A stretch of 64,000 nt of DNA from JAOPZW01 sp963807305 (GCA_963807305.1 CAWEBN010000001.1:62001-126000), one strand, 5' to 3'; counted from the stretch's first letter, positions 25,272 through 34,150 are shown. Notes: generated from the letters alone by a model not told the origin. Numbers and translations: made by a program.

Positions 25272-26306
25272 TCAAGCGTCTTGACGCAGGGAGAGGCGCA
25301 GATACTGCGAGGTCGCCTCGGCCCGGTTGGCGACGTTCATCTTGCGCAGGATGTTCTTGACATGGAACTTGACCGTGCCCTCGGACACGATGAGCGTGCG
25401 GGCGATCTCGCCGTTGGTCTCGCCCTTGACGAGGTGCTCGAGCACGTCGAGCTCGCGCGGGGTCAGCAGGTCGTGCAGCGCCGAGCGCGCCGCGGGCGGC
25501 CGGCCGGCCTCCTCGGCATCGGCGAGCTGCCGGTCGCGGGCGAGGTCGATCGCGCCGTCGGAGAGCTCGGCGCTGCGGCCGTCGGCCCAGCTGGCGATGC
25601 GCCGCAGCTCCTGGCGCTCGACGCGCAGGCGCCGGCGCAGAACAGCGCGTTCGTAGACCTCGCTGAACCCCTCGCCGAAGCGCCACAGGCCCTCGCGCTC
25701 GACCGCGCGCAGCGGCGCGCCGCCGTCGGCGCGGTCGCCGTGCAGGAAGCCGACGACGCGGCCCTCCATGAGCACGGGCGCGACCACGTAGGCGCTCCAG
25801 CGCATGATCTCCCAGTTGGCCTGCCGGCTCTCCGGCTCGCCGTCGGCGGCGGTCACCACCGCGGCGCGGCGGCGGCGCAGCAGCTCGCCCTCGACGAGGG
25901 GGTAGCCGATCTGGACCGGCGCCTCGCGCAGGCGCGCGAGCGTCTGCGCGGCGGCCTTCGCGTCGCCTTCGCAGTGCAGCGCCTCGGCCACCAGCCAGCC
26001 GTCGTCGATGCGGCTCAGCAGCACGCGATCGAGCTCGAGGGCGGCGGCGGCCTCGGCGGGCGCGCGGTCGATGATCTCGCTCACCGGGCCGGCGTCGGCC
26101 AGGCGGCCGACGGCGGCCCGCACGCGTTCGAGCGCACGCAGCCGGGCGATGGCGCCCTCGTCGACGAGCTCGCGGTGGATCCGGCGCAGCTCGGCGTCGT
26201 CGGGTTCGGCGTCGAGGGCGGCCGCGATGGCGCGATGGGCGGCGAGGACGTCCTCCGCGCTGCCCTCCAATGCTCCGGCCACGCGCGCGCGCAGCTCGTC
26301 GGTCAT
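25272..26306 (-). CDS. LuxR-type transcriptional regulator with GAF-like sensor domain
   Basis: A 344-residue regulator. The N-terminal two thirds is helical and then GAF-like (LELDRVLLSRIDDGWLVAEAL ... YVVAPVLMEGRVVGFLHGD), followed by a coiled segment and a C-terminal LuxR helix-turn-helix (LTPRELDVLEHLVKGETNGE; VKFHVKNILRKMNVANRAEA). The ATG at 26306 overlaps the stop of fusion 2 by 4 nt. It sits between the two paralogous fusion enzymes and probably regulates this methyl-cycle unit in response to a small ligand (inference). A 153-bp gap with GC-rich hairpins separates it from fusion 1. Confidence 0.88.
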   Translation of the reverse strand: MTDELRARVAGALEGSAEDVLAAHRAIAAALDAEPDDAELRRIHRELVDEGAIARLRALERVRAAVGRLADAGPVSEIIDRAPAEAAAALELDRVLLSRIDDGWLVAEALHCEGDAKAAAQTLARLREAPVQIGYPLVEGELLRRRRAAVVTAADGEPESRQANWEIMRWSAYVVAPVLMEGRVVGFLHGDRADGGAPLRAVEREGLWRFGEGFSEVYERAVLRRRLRVERQELRRIASWADGRSAELSDGAIDLARDRQLADAEEAGRPPAARSALHDLLTPRELDVLEHLVKGETNGEIARTLIVSEGTVKFHVKNILRKMNVANRAEATSQYLRLSLRQDA

Positions 26307-27988
26307 CGGGCGTGCCTGACCTCGAGCAGATAGGCGACCATCACCGGCTCCTCGCCGACGGTCAGGTGGTAGGCGTCGCTGAGCTCCTCGACGCGCCCGA
26401 TCTGGGCCCAGCTCTCCTCCTGCTCGGGCGGGACGGAGAAGAGCGTGTAGTCGACCGCCTGGGCCACGAAGCCGCCGGCCGCGAGCGCGTCGGCCGTGTG
26501 GCCCTGGGAGAGGATCGAGAGCTGCATGATGTAGGCGACGCCCTCGGGCGCGAGCGCCTCGGAGAGCTTCGCGATGAGCTGGTCGAGCAGGTTGCGCCCC
26601 CAGTAGTCGGGCAGGCGGTGGCTCGACACGCGCGCGAACGGATCGGTGGGCCGCTGGTAGAGGCTCGCGACGATCACCTCGTAGCGCTCCTCGGGCACCC
26701 ACGGGAACAGATCGACGGTCTCCGCGGTGACGCGGTCGGCCACGTCGTTGCGGAAGGCGTTGGCCAGCGTGTTGGCCACCGCGCGGTCGTCGCTGTCGAG
26801 CGCGCGCACGTGAGCCGCGCCGTTGAGGGCGAGCTGGACGGCCAGGATGCCCGTGCCGCAGCCGATGTCGAGGCATCGCTGGTGCGCGCCGATGCCCTCG
26901 CCGAAGAGGTGGCGCCAGGCCATGTAGCTGGCGGCGTTCGGGGGCGCCACGCCCGGCTCGACGCTGAGGTCGGGGAACGGCAGCGGGTAGAGGGGGCGCC
27001 GGCGGCGGTCGGTCCAGGGCTGCGGCGGCGCCGCGGGGGCGCTGGCCGCGGCGCCGTTGAGGCCACGGCGGGCGACGTCGGCCGGTCGCTCGTGGCCTGG
27101 CACCGTGCCCCGCAGGCTGTGCGCGGCGGCCGTGATGTGCTCGGGGCGCACGCCGCAGCATCCGCCGACGATCTGCGCGCCCTCGGCACGCCAGCGCAGC
27201 GCCATCTCGGCGTACTCCTCGCCGCCCACGCCGGGGGTGAAGCGCCAGCCGCGGTCGCTGTAGTAGCCGAGGTTCGGATACACGCCCAGCGGCAGGTCGG
27301 TGAAGTCGCGCAGGTAGGAGACCATGCCCGCGACGTGGTCGGGCGGGATGCAGTTGATGAGCAGCGCGGCCACGCCCATCTCCTCGAAGCGGCGCGCGGC
27401 GCGCCCGAAGGCATCGCCCTCGGGGCCGCCCCAGTGCTGGCCGTAGATGCCGCAGAGGCCGTGCCGGCAGCGCCGGAACGACAGCCACACGGGCAGGCCG
27501 GTCGCCAGCAGGCCCTCGATCGCAGTGTCGAGCGTGGGCGTGAGCAGCGACAGCGTCTCGAGCAGCACGAGGTCGGGCGGCTCGGCCTCGTCGGCGAACA
27601 GGCGCGCGAGGAGCCTGATCGTCTCGGCCGCCTCGTCGGAGTCGACGTCGCCGTTGAGCGAGAACGCAACCGCGCAGTCGCCGTCGCGCCCGAGCTCGTG
27701 CACCGCCTGGCGGGCGAGGCGCAGCCCGCGGCGCCCGACGTCCATCCAGTGCACGGGCGTGTCGCGGTCGGACCACAGGCGCGGGCCGTCGGTCGCCAGC
27801 GCCGAGGCCAGGCCCCAGGTGTTCGTCGAGATGACGTCGCAGCCGGCCTGGACGTACTCCCGGTGCACGCTCAGGACCGCGTCGGGACTCTCGATCAGCG
27901 CGCGCGTGCCCCACAGGGGCTCGTCCAGGACGCCCTTGGCGCCGGCGGAGTGCGGCAGCTCGGTACCGACGCCCCCGTCGAGGATCAC
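26303..27988 (-). CDS. homocysteine S-methyltransferase fused to SAM-dependent methyltransferase (fusion 2)
   Basis: A paralogue of fusion 1 (561 residues from GTG 27988). It keeps the barrel start ILDGGVGTEL, zinc cysteines in LLINCIPPDHV and GGCCGVRPEHI, the shared SFRRCRHGLCGIYGQHWGG segment, and the C-terminal DIGCGTGILAVQLAL and ASLYQRP motifs. The start is uncertain: the frame stays open for ~35 codons upstream (to the stop of the GcvT-like gene) and resembles the N-terminus of fusion 1, but holds no ATG, GTG or TTG. It overlaps the LuxR gene by 4 nt. Conservation of both active sites in both copies argues for two different methyl acceptors or donors. Confidence 0.87.
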   Translation of the reverse strand: MILDGGVGTELPHSAGAKGVLDEPLWGTRALIESPDAVLSVHREYVQAGCDVISTNTWGLASALATDGPRLWSDRDTPVHWMDVGRRGLRLARQAVHELGRDGDCAVAFSLNGDVDSDEAAETIRLLARLFADEAEPPDLVLLETLSLLTPTLDTAIEGLLATGLPVWLSFRRCRHGLCGIYGQHWGGPEGDAFGRAARRFEEMGVAALLINCIPPDHVAGMVSYLRDFTDLPLGVYPNLGYYSDRGWRFTPGVGGEEYAEMALRWRAEGAQIVGGCCGVRPEHITAAAHSLRGTVPGHERPADVARRGLNGAAASAPAAPPQPWTDRRRRPLYPLPFPDLSVEPGVAPPNAASYMAWRHLFGEGIGAHQRCLDIGCGTGILAVQLALNGAAHVRALDSDDRAVANTLANAFRNDVADRVTAETVDLFPWVPEERYEVIVASLYQRPTDPFARVSSHRLPDYWGRNLLDQLIAKLSEALAPEGVAYIMQLSILSQGHTADALAAGGFVAQAVDYTLFSVPPEQEESWAQIGRVEELSDAYHLTVGEEPVMVAYLLEVRHAR

Positions 27989-28099
27989 GCAGCGCTGCTC
28001 GGCGATCGACCGCGCGACGTGCCCATAGGCGCCCGTGGGCTCCCGTGAGGCGTCGCCGGCCTCCGTGCTCCCGACCCTCTGCTGCGAATCCGTCAGGGT

Positions 28100-28795
28100 T
28101 CAGAAGATACGCTCCGGCGCGGCCGCGAGGCGCTCGAGCGCCTCCGCGCCGACCATCGACAGGCCGAGGGCGCGGCCCGCGTCGAAGAGGTCCTGCCAGG
28201 CGTCGACCGCGTGATCGGCGTCGACCAGGAGCAGGAAGCGATCGGCGGCCTCACGCAGCACCAGCGCCGGGCAGCCGGCGAACCAGCTCTCGCGCACACC
28301 GCCCACAGCCAGGTCGGGCTCGAGCCCGGCATCGTCGAGCAGCCGCGCCGCGCGCGGCCCGACCAGGGTGAGGGCGGTGGCGCTGTCCGAACGGTCGGTG
28401 CAGTCGATGGCGGCGCCGGTGACGACCGCGTGGCGTGCGATGCCCGCCCAGCGAGCGGCGGCGCTCCAGGGACCGACGACGATCGCCCGGTCGGCCGCGA
28501 CGCGGCAGCACCAGCTGCGCGCGGTGCGGACGGCCTCGCCGGGAGCCGGCGCGCGGCCGCCCAGCGACGTCTCGAGGAAGTGCGCGAGCCACGGCTCGGG
28601 GCCGGCGATCTCCAGCGCGTCGAGGTCCGAGCGGACGGCGAGGCCGACGCGCTTGACGCAGATCGCGAGCTCGGTGGCGGCCGAGCCGAAGTGGGCGGCG
28701 ACGGCGTGGCCCTCGCGCTCGCTCATGACGCCGCCCGCGAGCCGGAGGCGATCGGCGAGCGTCGGCCAGGCGACTTCTCCGCGGGTGGCGGCCAT
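28100..28795 (-). CDS. GcvT-like (aminomethyltransferase/SoxG-type) folate-binding protein
   Basis: A 231-residue protein with GcvT-family features: ATELAICVKRVGLAVRSDLDALEIAGPEP at the N-terminus (typical VGLxDRS region) and SATALTLVGPRAARLLDDAG later. It lacks the full-length C-terminal barrel of GcvT, so it is closer to SoxG or to short THF-binding proteins. It starts the leftward fusion2-luxR-fusion1-metK unit. The ATG at 28795 is chosen because TAGCGT ends 8 nt upstream with no Shine-Dalgarno. A role in moving a one-carbon unit to THF fits the neighbours but is inference. Confidence 0.75.
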   Translation of the reverse strand: MAATRGEVAWPTLADRLRLAGGVMSEREGHAVAAHFGSAATELAICVKRVGLAVRSDLDALEIAGPEPWLAHFLETSLGGRAPAPGEAVRTARSWCCRVAADRAIVVGPWSAAARWAGIARHAVVTGAAIDCTDRSDSATALTLVGPRAARLLDDAGLEPDLAVGGVRESWFAGCPALVLREAADRFLLLVDADHAVDAWQDLFDAGRALGLSMVGAEALERLAAAPERIF

Positions 28796-28803
28796 GGCGG
28801 TGG

Positions 28804-28809
28804 ACGCTA
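28804..28809 (-). promoter_or_regulatory. -10 box TAGCGT of the GcvT-like/methyl-cycle unit
   Basis: TAGCGT on the minus strand is followed by 8 nt and the ATG at 28795, a leaderless arrangement. The divergent recJ gene has the same hexamer. Confidence 0.45.
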
Positions 28810-28904
28810 GTCCTGTGCGGTGGGGGTTTCGCCTGCCCAAGGGCAGGTCTTGCCCTCCCCTTCGGGAGGGGCCGCCGGACCCGTCTTCCGTCCGCCGTCG
28901 CGCC

Positions 28905-28910
28905 TAGCGT
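28905..28910 (+). promoter_or_regulatory. -10 box TAGCGT of recJ
   Basis: TAGCGT ends 9 nt before the recJ GTG at 28920, giving a leader of two or three bases at most. A short hairpin (CCCTCCC-CTTC-GGGAGGG, around 28855-28872) lies upstream. Confidence 0.45.
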
Positions 28911-28919
28911 CCTGCGGCC

Positions 28920-31289
28920 GTGGAGCGCCTCCTGAACATCCCACCCGCACCGATCGCGACGGTGCGCGCGCTCGAGCGCCGGCTCGGCGTGAGCTTCGCG
29001 CTCGCGCAGGTCCTCGTGCGCCGCGGGCTGGGGGAGGAGGAGGCCGCGCGCACGTGGCTGGCCGCGCAGGAGCGCCACGATCCGTCGGCCTTCGCCGGCA
29101 TCGACGCCGCCGTCGATCTGGTCCTCTCGCACGTGCGCGGCGCCACGCGCGTGACGGTGCACGGCGACTACGACGTCGACGGCGTCTGCTCGACCGCCAT
29201 CCTCGTGCGCGCGCTGCGCAGCCTGGGCGCGGACGTGGACTGGTACCTGCCCAGCCGGACCGAGGACGGCTACGGGCTCAGCGCGGCGACGGTGACGCGG
29301 CTCGCCGAGCGCGGCACGCGCCTGCTGCTCACCGCCGACTGCGCCATCACGGCGATCGACGAGGTCGCGCAGGCGCGCGCTCTGGGTCTCGACGTCGTCG
29401 TCACCGACCATCACAGCCCGCGCGCCGACGGCTCGCTGCCCGAGGCGCCGATCGTCCATCCGGCCGTCTGCGGCTACCCGTGCCCCGATCTGTGCGCGGC
29501 CGGTGTCGCCTACAAGTTCGCCGCCGCTCTGCTGTCGGGCGCGGGGCGCGATCCGGCCGGAGCCGACGAGGACCTCGATCTCGTCGCCCTGGCCACGGTG
29601 GCCGACTGCGTCCCGCTGCGCGACGAGAACCGGCGCCTGGTGCGCGAGGGCCTGCACGCGCTGGCCACGTCGACCAAGCCGGGGATCCGGGCGCTCCTGC
29701 GCGTGGCCAAGGTCGACCCGGGCGCGCTCGACGCGCGCGCGATCGGCTTTCGCCTGGCCCCGCGCATCAACGCTGCCGGGCGCCTGTACCGCGCCGACGC
29801 GGGGCTCGAGCTGGTCCTCACCGACGATGGCGAGCGCGCCGCGGCGATCGCCGACGAGCTCGACCACGCCAACGCCGAGCGCCGCCTCACCGAGACGCGG
29901 ATCGTCTTCGAGGCCGAGGCCCTGGTGCGCGAGCTGGGCGAGCAGCCGGCATACGTCCTGGCCGGCGAGGGCTGGCACCCCGGGGTCATCGGGATCGTGG
30001 CCTCGCGGATCGCCGAGCGCCACCACCGCCCGTGCGTGATGCTCGCCATGGACGGCGACGAGGGGACCGGCTCGGGGCGCTCGATCCCGGCCTTCGACCT
30101 GCTGGGCGGGCTCGACGCCGCCGCCGAGCACCTGCTGCGCCACGGCGGGCACCGCGCGGCGGCGGGCTGCACGATCGCGCGCGCGCAGGTCGACGCCTTC
30201 CGGGCCGCCTTCGTCGCGCACGCGGCGGCGGTCCTGGCGCCGGAGGACCTCGTTCCCACGGAGCGCGTCGATGCCGTGGTGGCGGGCGACGAGCTCGGGC
30301 TGGCGCTGGCCGAGGAGCTCGAGCGGCTGGCGCCCTTCGGGATCGCCAACCCGTCGGTGTCGCTGCTCGTGCCGGCCGCACGGCTGGTCGACGCGCGCCC
30401 GATGGGCCAGGAGGGCCGCCACGTGCGCTTCACGGTCGAGGCCGGCGGCCACCGCGCCCGGGCGGTCGCCTTCGGGATGAGCCGGCTGCCCGACGGCGAC
30501 GTGCACGACGCGACCTTCACGCTCGAGCTCAACGAGTGGAACGGGGCGGTCGAGCCGCGGCTGGTCCTGCGCCACGCCCAGGCACCGGCGCCCGCGGCAA
30601 TCGCGCTCGTGGGCGAGGCCGAGGATCCCGTGGACGCCGCGCTGGCCGAGCTGGTGGCGGCGCTGCCCGTGGCGGGGGCGACGTCGCGGGCCGCGGGCGT
30701 CCCGCGCGACCGGCGCGGGGGAGGCGTGGCCGGCACGCTGGCCGCGCTCGTGGCCTCGGGCGAGCCGGTGCTCGTGGCGTGTGCCGATGCCCGTCGGCGC
30801 CGCGCGCACCTCGAGGGCCGCCTCGGAGGCTTCGCGGTTGCCGCCTGGTACGCGCTCGAGCGCGATCCGGCGCTCATCGGGTGCTACGCGCACGTGCTCG
30901 CGCTCGACCCGCCCGCGTCCGACGCCCAGGCCGCGCTGGTCGACGAGCGCTTCACGCTGGCCTGGGGCGACGCGGAGGCCGGGTACGCGCTGCGGGCCCA
31001 CGAAGCCGCATACGACGTGCGCCCGGCCGCCGCCTCGGTGTACCGCGCCCTGCGCGACGGCGCGCTCCGCGACGCGGTCGCCGCCGCGCCCTCGCCTGCG
31101 GCCGCGGGTCGCGCCCTGCGCGTGCTCGACGAGCTCGCGCTCGTCCGCGTCGACGGGGCAGCGGTGGCGCTGGCGCCCGCCCGTCGCACCGAGCTCGACG
31201 GCTCGGCGGCCTTTCGCGCGTACACGACGCGCTTGGCCGAGGGCCGGGCGCGCCTGGGCGCGCCGCGCCGCGCCGCCCGCGCGGCGTAG
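28920..31289 (+). CDS. recJ: single-stranded-DNA-specific exonuclease RecJ
   Basis: A 789-residue 5'-3' ssDNA exonuclease of the DHH superfamily used in recombination and mismatch or base excision repair. Metal-binding motifs are visible: HGDYDVDGVCST (~residue 80), TADCAITA, VTDHHSPR and, in the DHHA1 part, GSGRSIPAFDLL with HGGHRAAAGCT. In one motif Ala-Ile replaces the usual Gly-Ile (TADCAIT). The enzyme core ends near residue 560; the remaining ~220 residues are an additional poorly conserved C-terminal domain, longer than in E. coli RecJ. It overlaps no neighbour and ends 52 bp before rel. Confidence 0.93.
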   Translation: MERLLNIPPAPIATVRALERRLGVSFALAQVLVRRGLGEEEAARTWLAAQERHDPSAFAGIDAAVDLVLSHVRGATRVTVHGDYDVDGVCSTAILVRALRSLGADVDWYLPSRTEDGYGLSAATVTRLAERGTRLLLTADCAITAIDEVAQARALGLDVVVTDHHSPRADGSLPEAPIVHPAVCGYPCPDLCAAGVAYKFAAALLSGAGRDPAGADEDLDLVALATVADCVPLRDENRRLVREGLHALATSTKPGIRALLRVAKVDPGALDARAIGFRLAPRINAAGRLYRADAGLELVLTDDGERAAAIADELDHANAERRLTETRIVFEAEALVRELGEQPAYVLAGEGWHPGVIGIVASRIAERHHRPCVMLAMDGDEGTGSGRSIPAFDLLGGLDAAAEHLLRHGGHRAAAGCTIARAQVDAFRAAFVAHAAAVLAPEDLVPTERVDAVVAGDELGLALAEELERLAPFGIANPSVSLLVPAARLVDARPMGQEGRHVRFTVEAGGHRARAVAFGMSRLPDGDVHDATFTLELNEWNGAVEPRLVLRHAQAPAPAAIALVGEAEDPVDAALAELVAALPVAGATSRAAGVPRDRRGGGVAGTLAALVASGEPVLVACADARRRRAHLEGRLGGFAVAAWYALERDPALIGCYAHVLALDPPASDAQAALVDERFTLAWGDAEAGYALRAHEAAYDVRPAAASVYRALRDGALRDAVAAAPSPAAAGRALRVLDELALVRVDGAAVALAPARRTELDGSAAFRAYTTRLAEGRARLGAPRRAARAA

Positions 31290-31319
31290 AAACCGGCCGA
31301 AGGGCGGTCGCACCCGCTG

Positions 31320-31341
31320 ACCCAGGGGGTACCCTCTGGGT
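31320..31341. promoter_or_regulatory. 22-bp near-palindrome and -10 box abutting the rel start codon
   Basis: ACCCAG-GGGGTACCCT-CTGGGT differs from its reverse complement at one symmetric pair only. It contains TACCCT (31330-31335), a -10 box six bases before the rel ATG at 31342, so rel is probably leaderless and the palindrome overlaps its core promoter. Confidence 0.5.
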
Positions 31342-33702
31342 ATGGCCACCGAGCCGCGGACCGACCCGCCCGAGGCCGCCGCCGAGGCGGTATTGCGCAA
31401 CGGCGCCCACGCGCCGGCCGAGCGCGTCCCGGTCGACCGCGTCGCGCACCCCGAGGCACACGCCCCGGTCCTTCGCGCCGAGCTCACCGACACCGAGCGC
31501 CGGCTGCTCGGCGACCTGTTCGCGATCGTCGAGGAGCACGCCGACGACGCGGCCGTCGAGATCGACCGCCAGCGCGTCGAGGACGCCTTCCTCTTCTCCT
31601 GCGAGCACCACGCCGATCAGCGGCGCAAGTCCGGCGAGGACTTCATCGTGCACCCGGTCGGCGTGGCGAAGATCTGCGCGGGCATGCGCCTCGACACCGA
31701 GACGCTGTGCGCGGCGCTGCTGCACGACACCGTCGAGGACACGAGCGCATCGCTCGACGAGGTCCGCGACCGCTTCGGCGACGAGGTCGCGACGCTCGTC
31801 GACGGCGTCACCAAGCTCACCGGCATCACCTTCACGAGCCGCGACGAGGCGCAGGCCGAGAACTACCGCAAGATGATGGTCGCGATGGCCACGGACATCC
31901 GGGTCATCCTCATCAAGCTCGCCGATCGCCTGCACAACATGCGCACGATCGGGGCGCTGACCAAGCAGAAGCAGATCGACAAGGCCAAGGAGACCCTGGA
32001 GATCTACGCGCCGATCGCGCATCGGCTCGGGATCCACGCGATCAAGTGGGAGCTCGAGGACCTCGCCTTCGCCGCGCTGCACCCGCGCAAGTACCAGGAG
32101 ATCAAGGGCCTGGTCAACCAGCAGCGCGAGGAGCGCGAGGACTACGTCCAGACCAGCGGCACCGAGCTCACGCGCGAGCTCGATGCGCTCGGCATCCATG
32201 CCGAGATCGCCGGGCGGGCGAAGCACTTCTATTCGATCTACTCGAAGATGACCAAGAAGGACCGCGAGTTCAACGAGATCTACGACCTCACGGCCATGCG
32301 GGTCATCGTCGACTCGGTGAAGGACTGCTACGGCGCGGTCGGCGTCATCCACTCGCTGTGGAAGCCGCTACCCGGCCGCTTCAAGGACTTCATCGCGATG
32401 CCGAAGTTCAACATGTACCAGTCGCTGCACACGACGGTGATCGGGCCCGAGGGACTGCCGCTCGAGATCCAGATCCGCACGCGCGAGATGCATGACATGG
32501 CCGAGTTCGGCGTCGCCGCGCACTGGATCTACAAGGAGGGCTCGCGGGGCAAGCCCGCGCCGCAGGGTGAGCAGAAGCTCAAGTGGCTGCGCTCGATGCT
32601 CGACTGGCAGCAGGAGCTCCAGGACCCCAAGGAGTTCATGGAGAACCTGAAGGTCGACCTCTTCGACGAGGAGGTCTTCGTCTTCACGCCCAAGGGTGAG
32701 GTCAAGTCGCTGGCCGCCGGCGCCACGCCGCTGGACTTCGCCTACGAGATCCACACCGAGCTCGGCCACCGGTGCGTCGGCGCGAAGGTCAACGGCAAGA
32801 TCGTCCCGCTCAACTACTCGCTGAAGTCCGGCGACATCGTCGAGGTGCTGACGAGCAACCGCGAGCGCGGCCCCTCCCGCGACTGGCTCGCCGTGGTCAA
32901 GACCACCCGCGCGCGCAACAAGATCAAGCAGTGGTTCAAGCAGGAGTCGCGCGAGGACACCGAGCACACCGGTCGCGCGCTGCTGCAGGAGCACCTCAAC
33001 AAGGCCGGCCTGCCGGCCCAGAAGATCACCGGCTCGCCGCTGCTCGCGGACGTCATCCGCGAGATGGGCTTCCGCAAGGCCGACGACTTCTACATCGCGC
33101 TCGGCGGGGCGAAGATCTCGCCGAAGGTCATCGTCAACAAGGTCCTGCAGCGCCTCAAGCAGGGCGAGGCCGCCGAGGAGGAGGCGACCACCGCCGAGTC
33201 CCTGGTCTCCACCCGCCGCCAGCGCCGCCAGCCGACCGGCTCGAGCGCCTCGTACGGCATCCGCGTCGAGGGCGTCGACGACGTGATGCTGCGCATGGCC
33301 AAGTGCTGCCGGCCCGTGCCCGGCGACCCGGTCGTGGGCTACGTCTCGCTCGGGCGGGGCATCACCATCCATCGCGACGACTGCCCGAACACGGCCGCCC
33401 TGCGCAAGGACCCCGAGCGCTTCGTGCGCGTCCACTGGGAGGGCGACCACGAGACCGCGTTCAAGGTCGAGCTGCAGGTCGACGCCTGGGACCGCCACCG
33501 CCTGCTCGAGGACCTCTCGCGGACCTTCGCCGAGGCGGGGATCAACATCGTCGAGGCGCGCTGCATCGTCTCGACGCCGATGGTCCAGAACCGCTTCGTC
33601 GTCGAGGTGGCCGACACCCAGGCGCTCAAGCAGACGATCACGCGCCTGCGCAACATCGACTCGGTGTTCGACGCGTACCGCGTGACGCCGGGCGCGGGCT
33701 GA
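31342..33702 (+). CDS. rel: bifunctional (p)ppGpp synthetase/hydrolase
   Basis: A 786-residue stringent-response enzyme. After ~80 variable residues come the HD hydrolase domain (HPVGVAKICAGM, HDTVEDTSAS), the synthetase domain (IYDLTAMRVIVDS, FKDFIAMPKFNMYQSLHTTV, EIQIRTREMHDMAEFGVAAHW), a TGS domain (EVFVFTPKGEVKSLAAGATP) and a C-terminal Cys-containing plus ACT region (RMAKCCRPVPGDPVVGYVS). All domains look intact, so both synthesis and hydrolysis are expected. The mRNA is probably leaderless (TACCCT six bases before the ATG), with a near-perfect palindrome over the promoter. Confidence 0.96.
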   Translation: MATEPRTDPPEAAAEAVLRNGAHAPAERVPVDRVAHPEAHAPVLRAELTDTERRLLGDLFAIVEEHADDAAVEIDRQRVEDAFLFSCEHHADQRRKSGEDFIVHPVGVAKICAGMRLDTETLCAALLHDTVEDTSASLDEVRDRFGDEVATLVDGVTKLTGITFTSRDEAQAENYRKMMVAMATDIRVILIKLADRLHNMRTIGALTKQKQIDKAKETLEIYAPIAHRLGIHAIKWELEDLAFAALHPRKYQEIKGLVNQQREEREDYVQTSGTELTRELDALGIHAEIAGRAKHFYSIYSKMTKKDREFNEIYDLTAMRVIVDSVKDCYGAVGVIHSLWKPLPGRFKDFIAMPKFNMYQSLHTTVIGPEGLPLEIQIRTREMHDMAEFGVAAHWIYKEGSRGKPAPQGEQKLKWLRSMLDWQQELQDPKEFMENLKVDLFDEEVFVFTPKGEVKSLAAGATPLDFAYEIHTELGHRCVGAKVNGKIVPLNYSLKSGDIVEVLTSNRERGPSRDWLAVVKTTRARNKIKQWFKQESREDTEHTGRALLQEHLNKAGLPAQKITGSPLLADVIREMGFRKADDFYIALGGAKISPKVIVNKVLQRLKQGEAAEEEATTAESLVSTRRQRRQPTGSSASYGIRVEGVDDVMLRMAKCCRPVPGDPVVGYVSLGRGITIHRDDCPNTAALRKDPERFVRVHWEGDHETAFKVELQVDAWDRHRLLEDLSRTFAEAGINIVEARCIVSTPMVQNRFVVEVADTQALKQTITRLRNIDSVFDAYRVTPGAG

Positions 33703-33742
33703 TCGGGCCCCGGGCCTCTTGTACCGCGAGCGGCCGAGCGGG

Positions 33743-33898
33743 CTAGCGGATGATGCGGTGCCCGTGGCGGGCGCCGACGTCGGGGCGCTTGTGGCCCCCG
33801 CCGTCACGGGCGTCTGAGAACGCCGTCGGCGTGACGGCGACGGCGACGGCGATCGCGGCTGCGGTGAATCCGGCGAGGATGCGTCGTGCGGAAGTCAT
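33743..33898 (-). CDS. small secreted peptide with signal sequence
   Basis: A 51-residue protein with a clear Sec signal (MTSARRILAGFTAAAIAVAV, then AVTPTAFS) and a short mature part rich in Asp, Gly, His and Arg (DARDGGGHKRP; ending GHRIIR). AAGGA lies 9 nt before the ATG at 33898. Nothing is known about it. The gap between rel (33702) and the asparaginase gene (34199) otherwise holds only this gene and the degraded fragment at 33992. The His-rich tail could bind metal, but this is a guess. Confidence 0.5.
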   Translation of the reverse strand: MTSARRILAGFTAAAIAVAVAVTPTAFSDARDGGGHKRPDVGARHGHRIIR

Positions 33899-33991
33899 GG
33901 TCTTGAGTCCTTGTTCGGTTCAGGAAAGCGTGGATGTAGCGGCCGGCGCCGCCGTCCAGGGGCAGGTGGACGGCGACGCCGGTGGGGCCCG

Positions 33992-34150
33992 CTATCCGAC
34001 GATGCGCAAGGCCGTCGTGGCCTTGGCGCTGGGCCCGCCCGCGATGGCGCGGGCCGTGATCGTCAGGCGGCGACTGAGAACGCCGTCAGGAGGAGGAGGG
34101 GAGAAGGCATCGCGGAAGGTTGTCAGCGCTCGGACACCGCGTCGTCGGCC
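33992..34150 (-). pseudogene. C-terminal fragment of a secreted or surface protein (degenerate)
   Basis: An open stretch without a usable start codon whose end reads TFRDAFSPPPPDGVLSRR, then LTITARAIAGGPSAKATTAL-type beta sequence, and stops at 33992. This looks like the last strands of an Ig-like or cadherin-like extracellular domain. A 14-base sequence (CTGAGAACGCCGTC) occurs here and again inside the small secreted peptide gene at ~33807, possibly a scar of a deletion between repeats. Low certainty. Confidence 0.3.
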
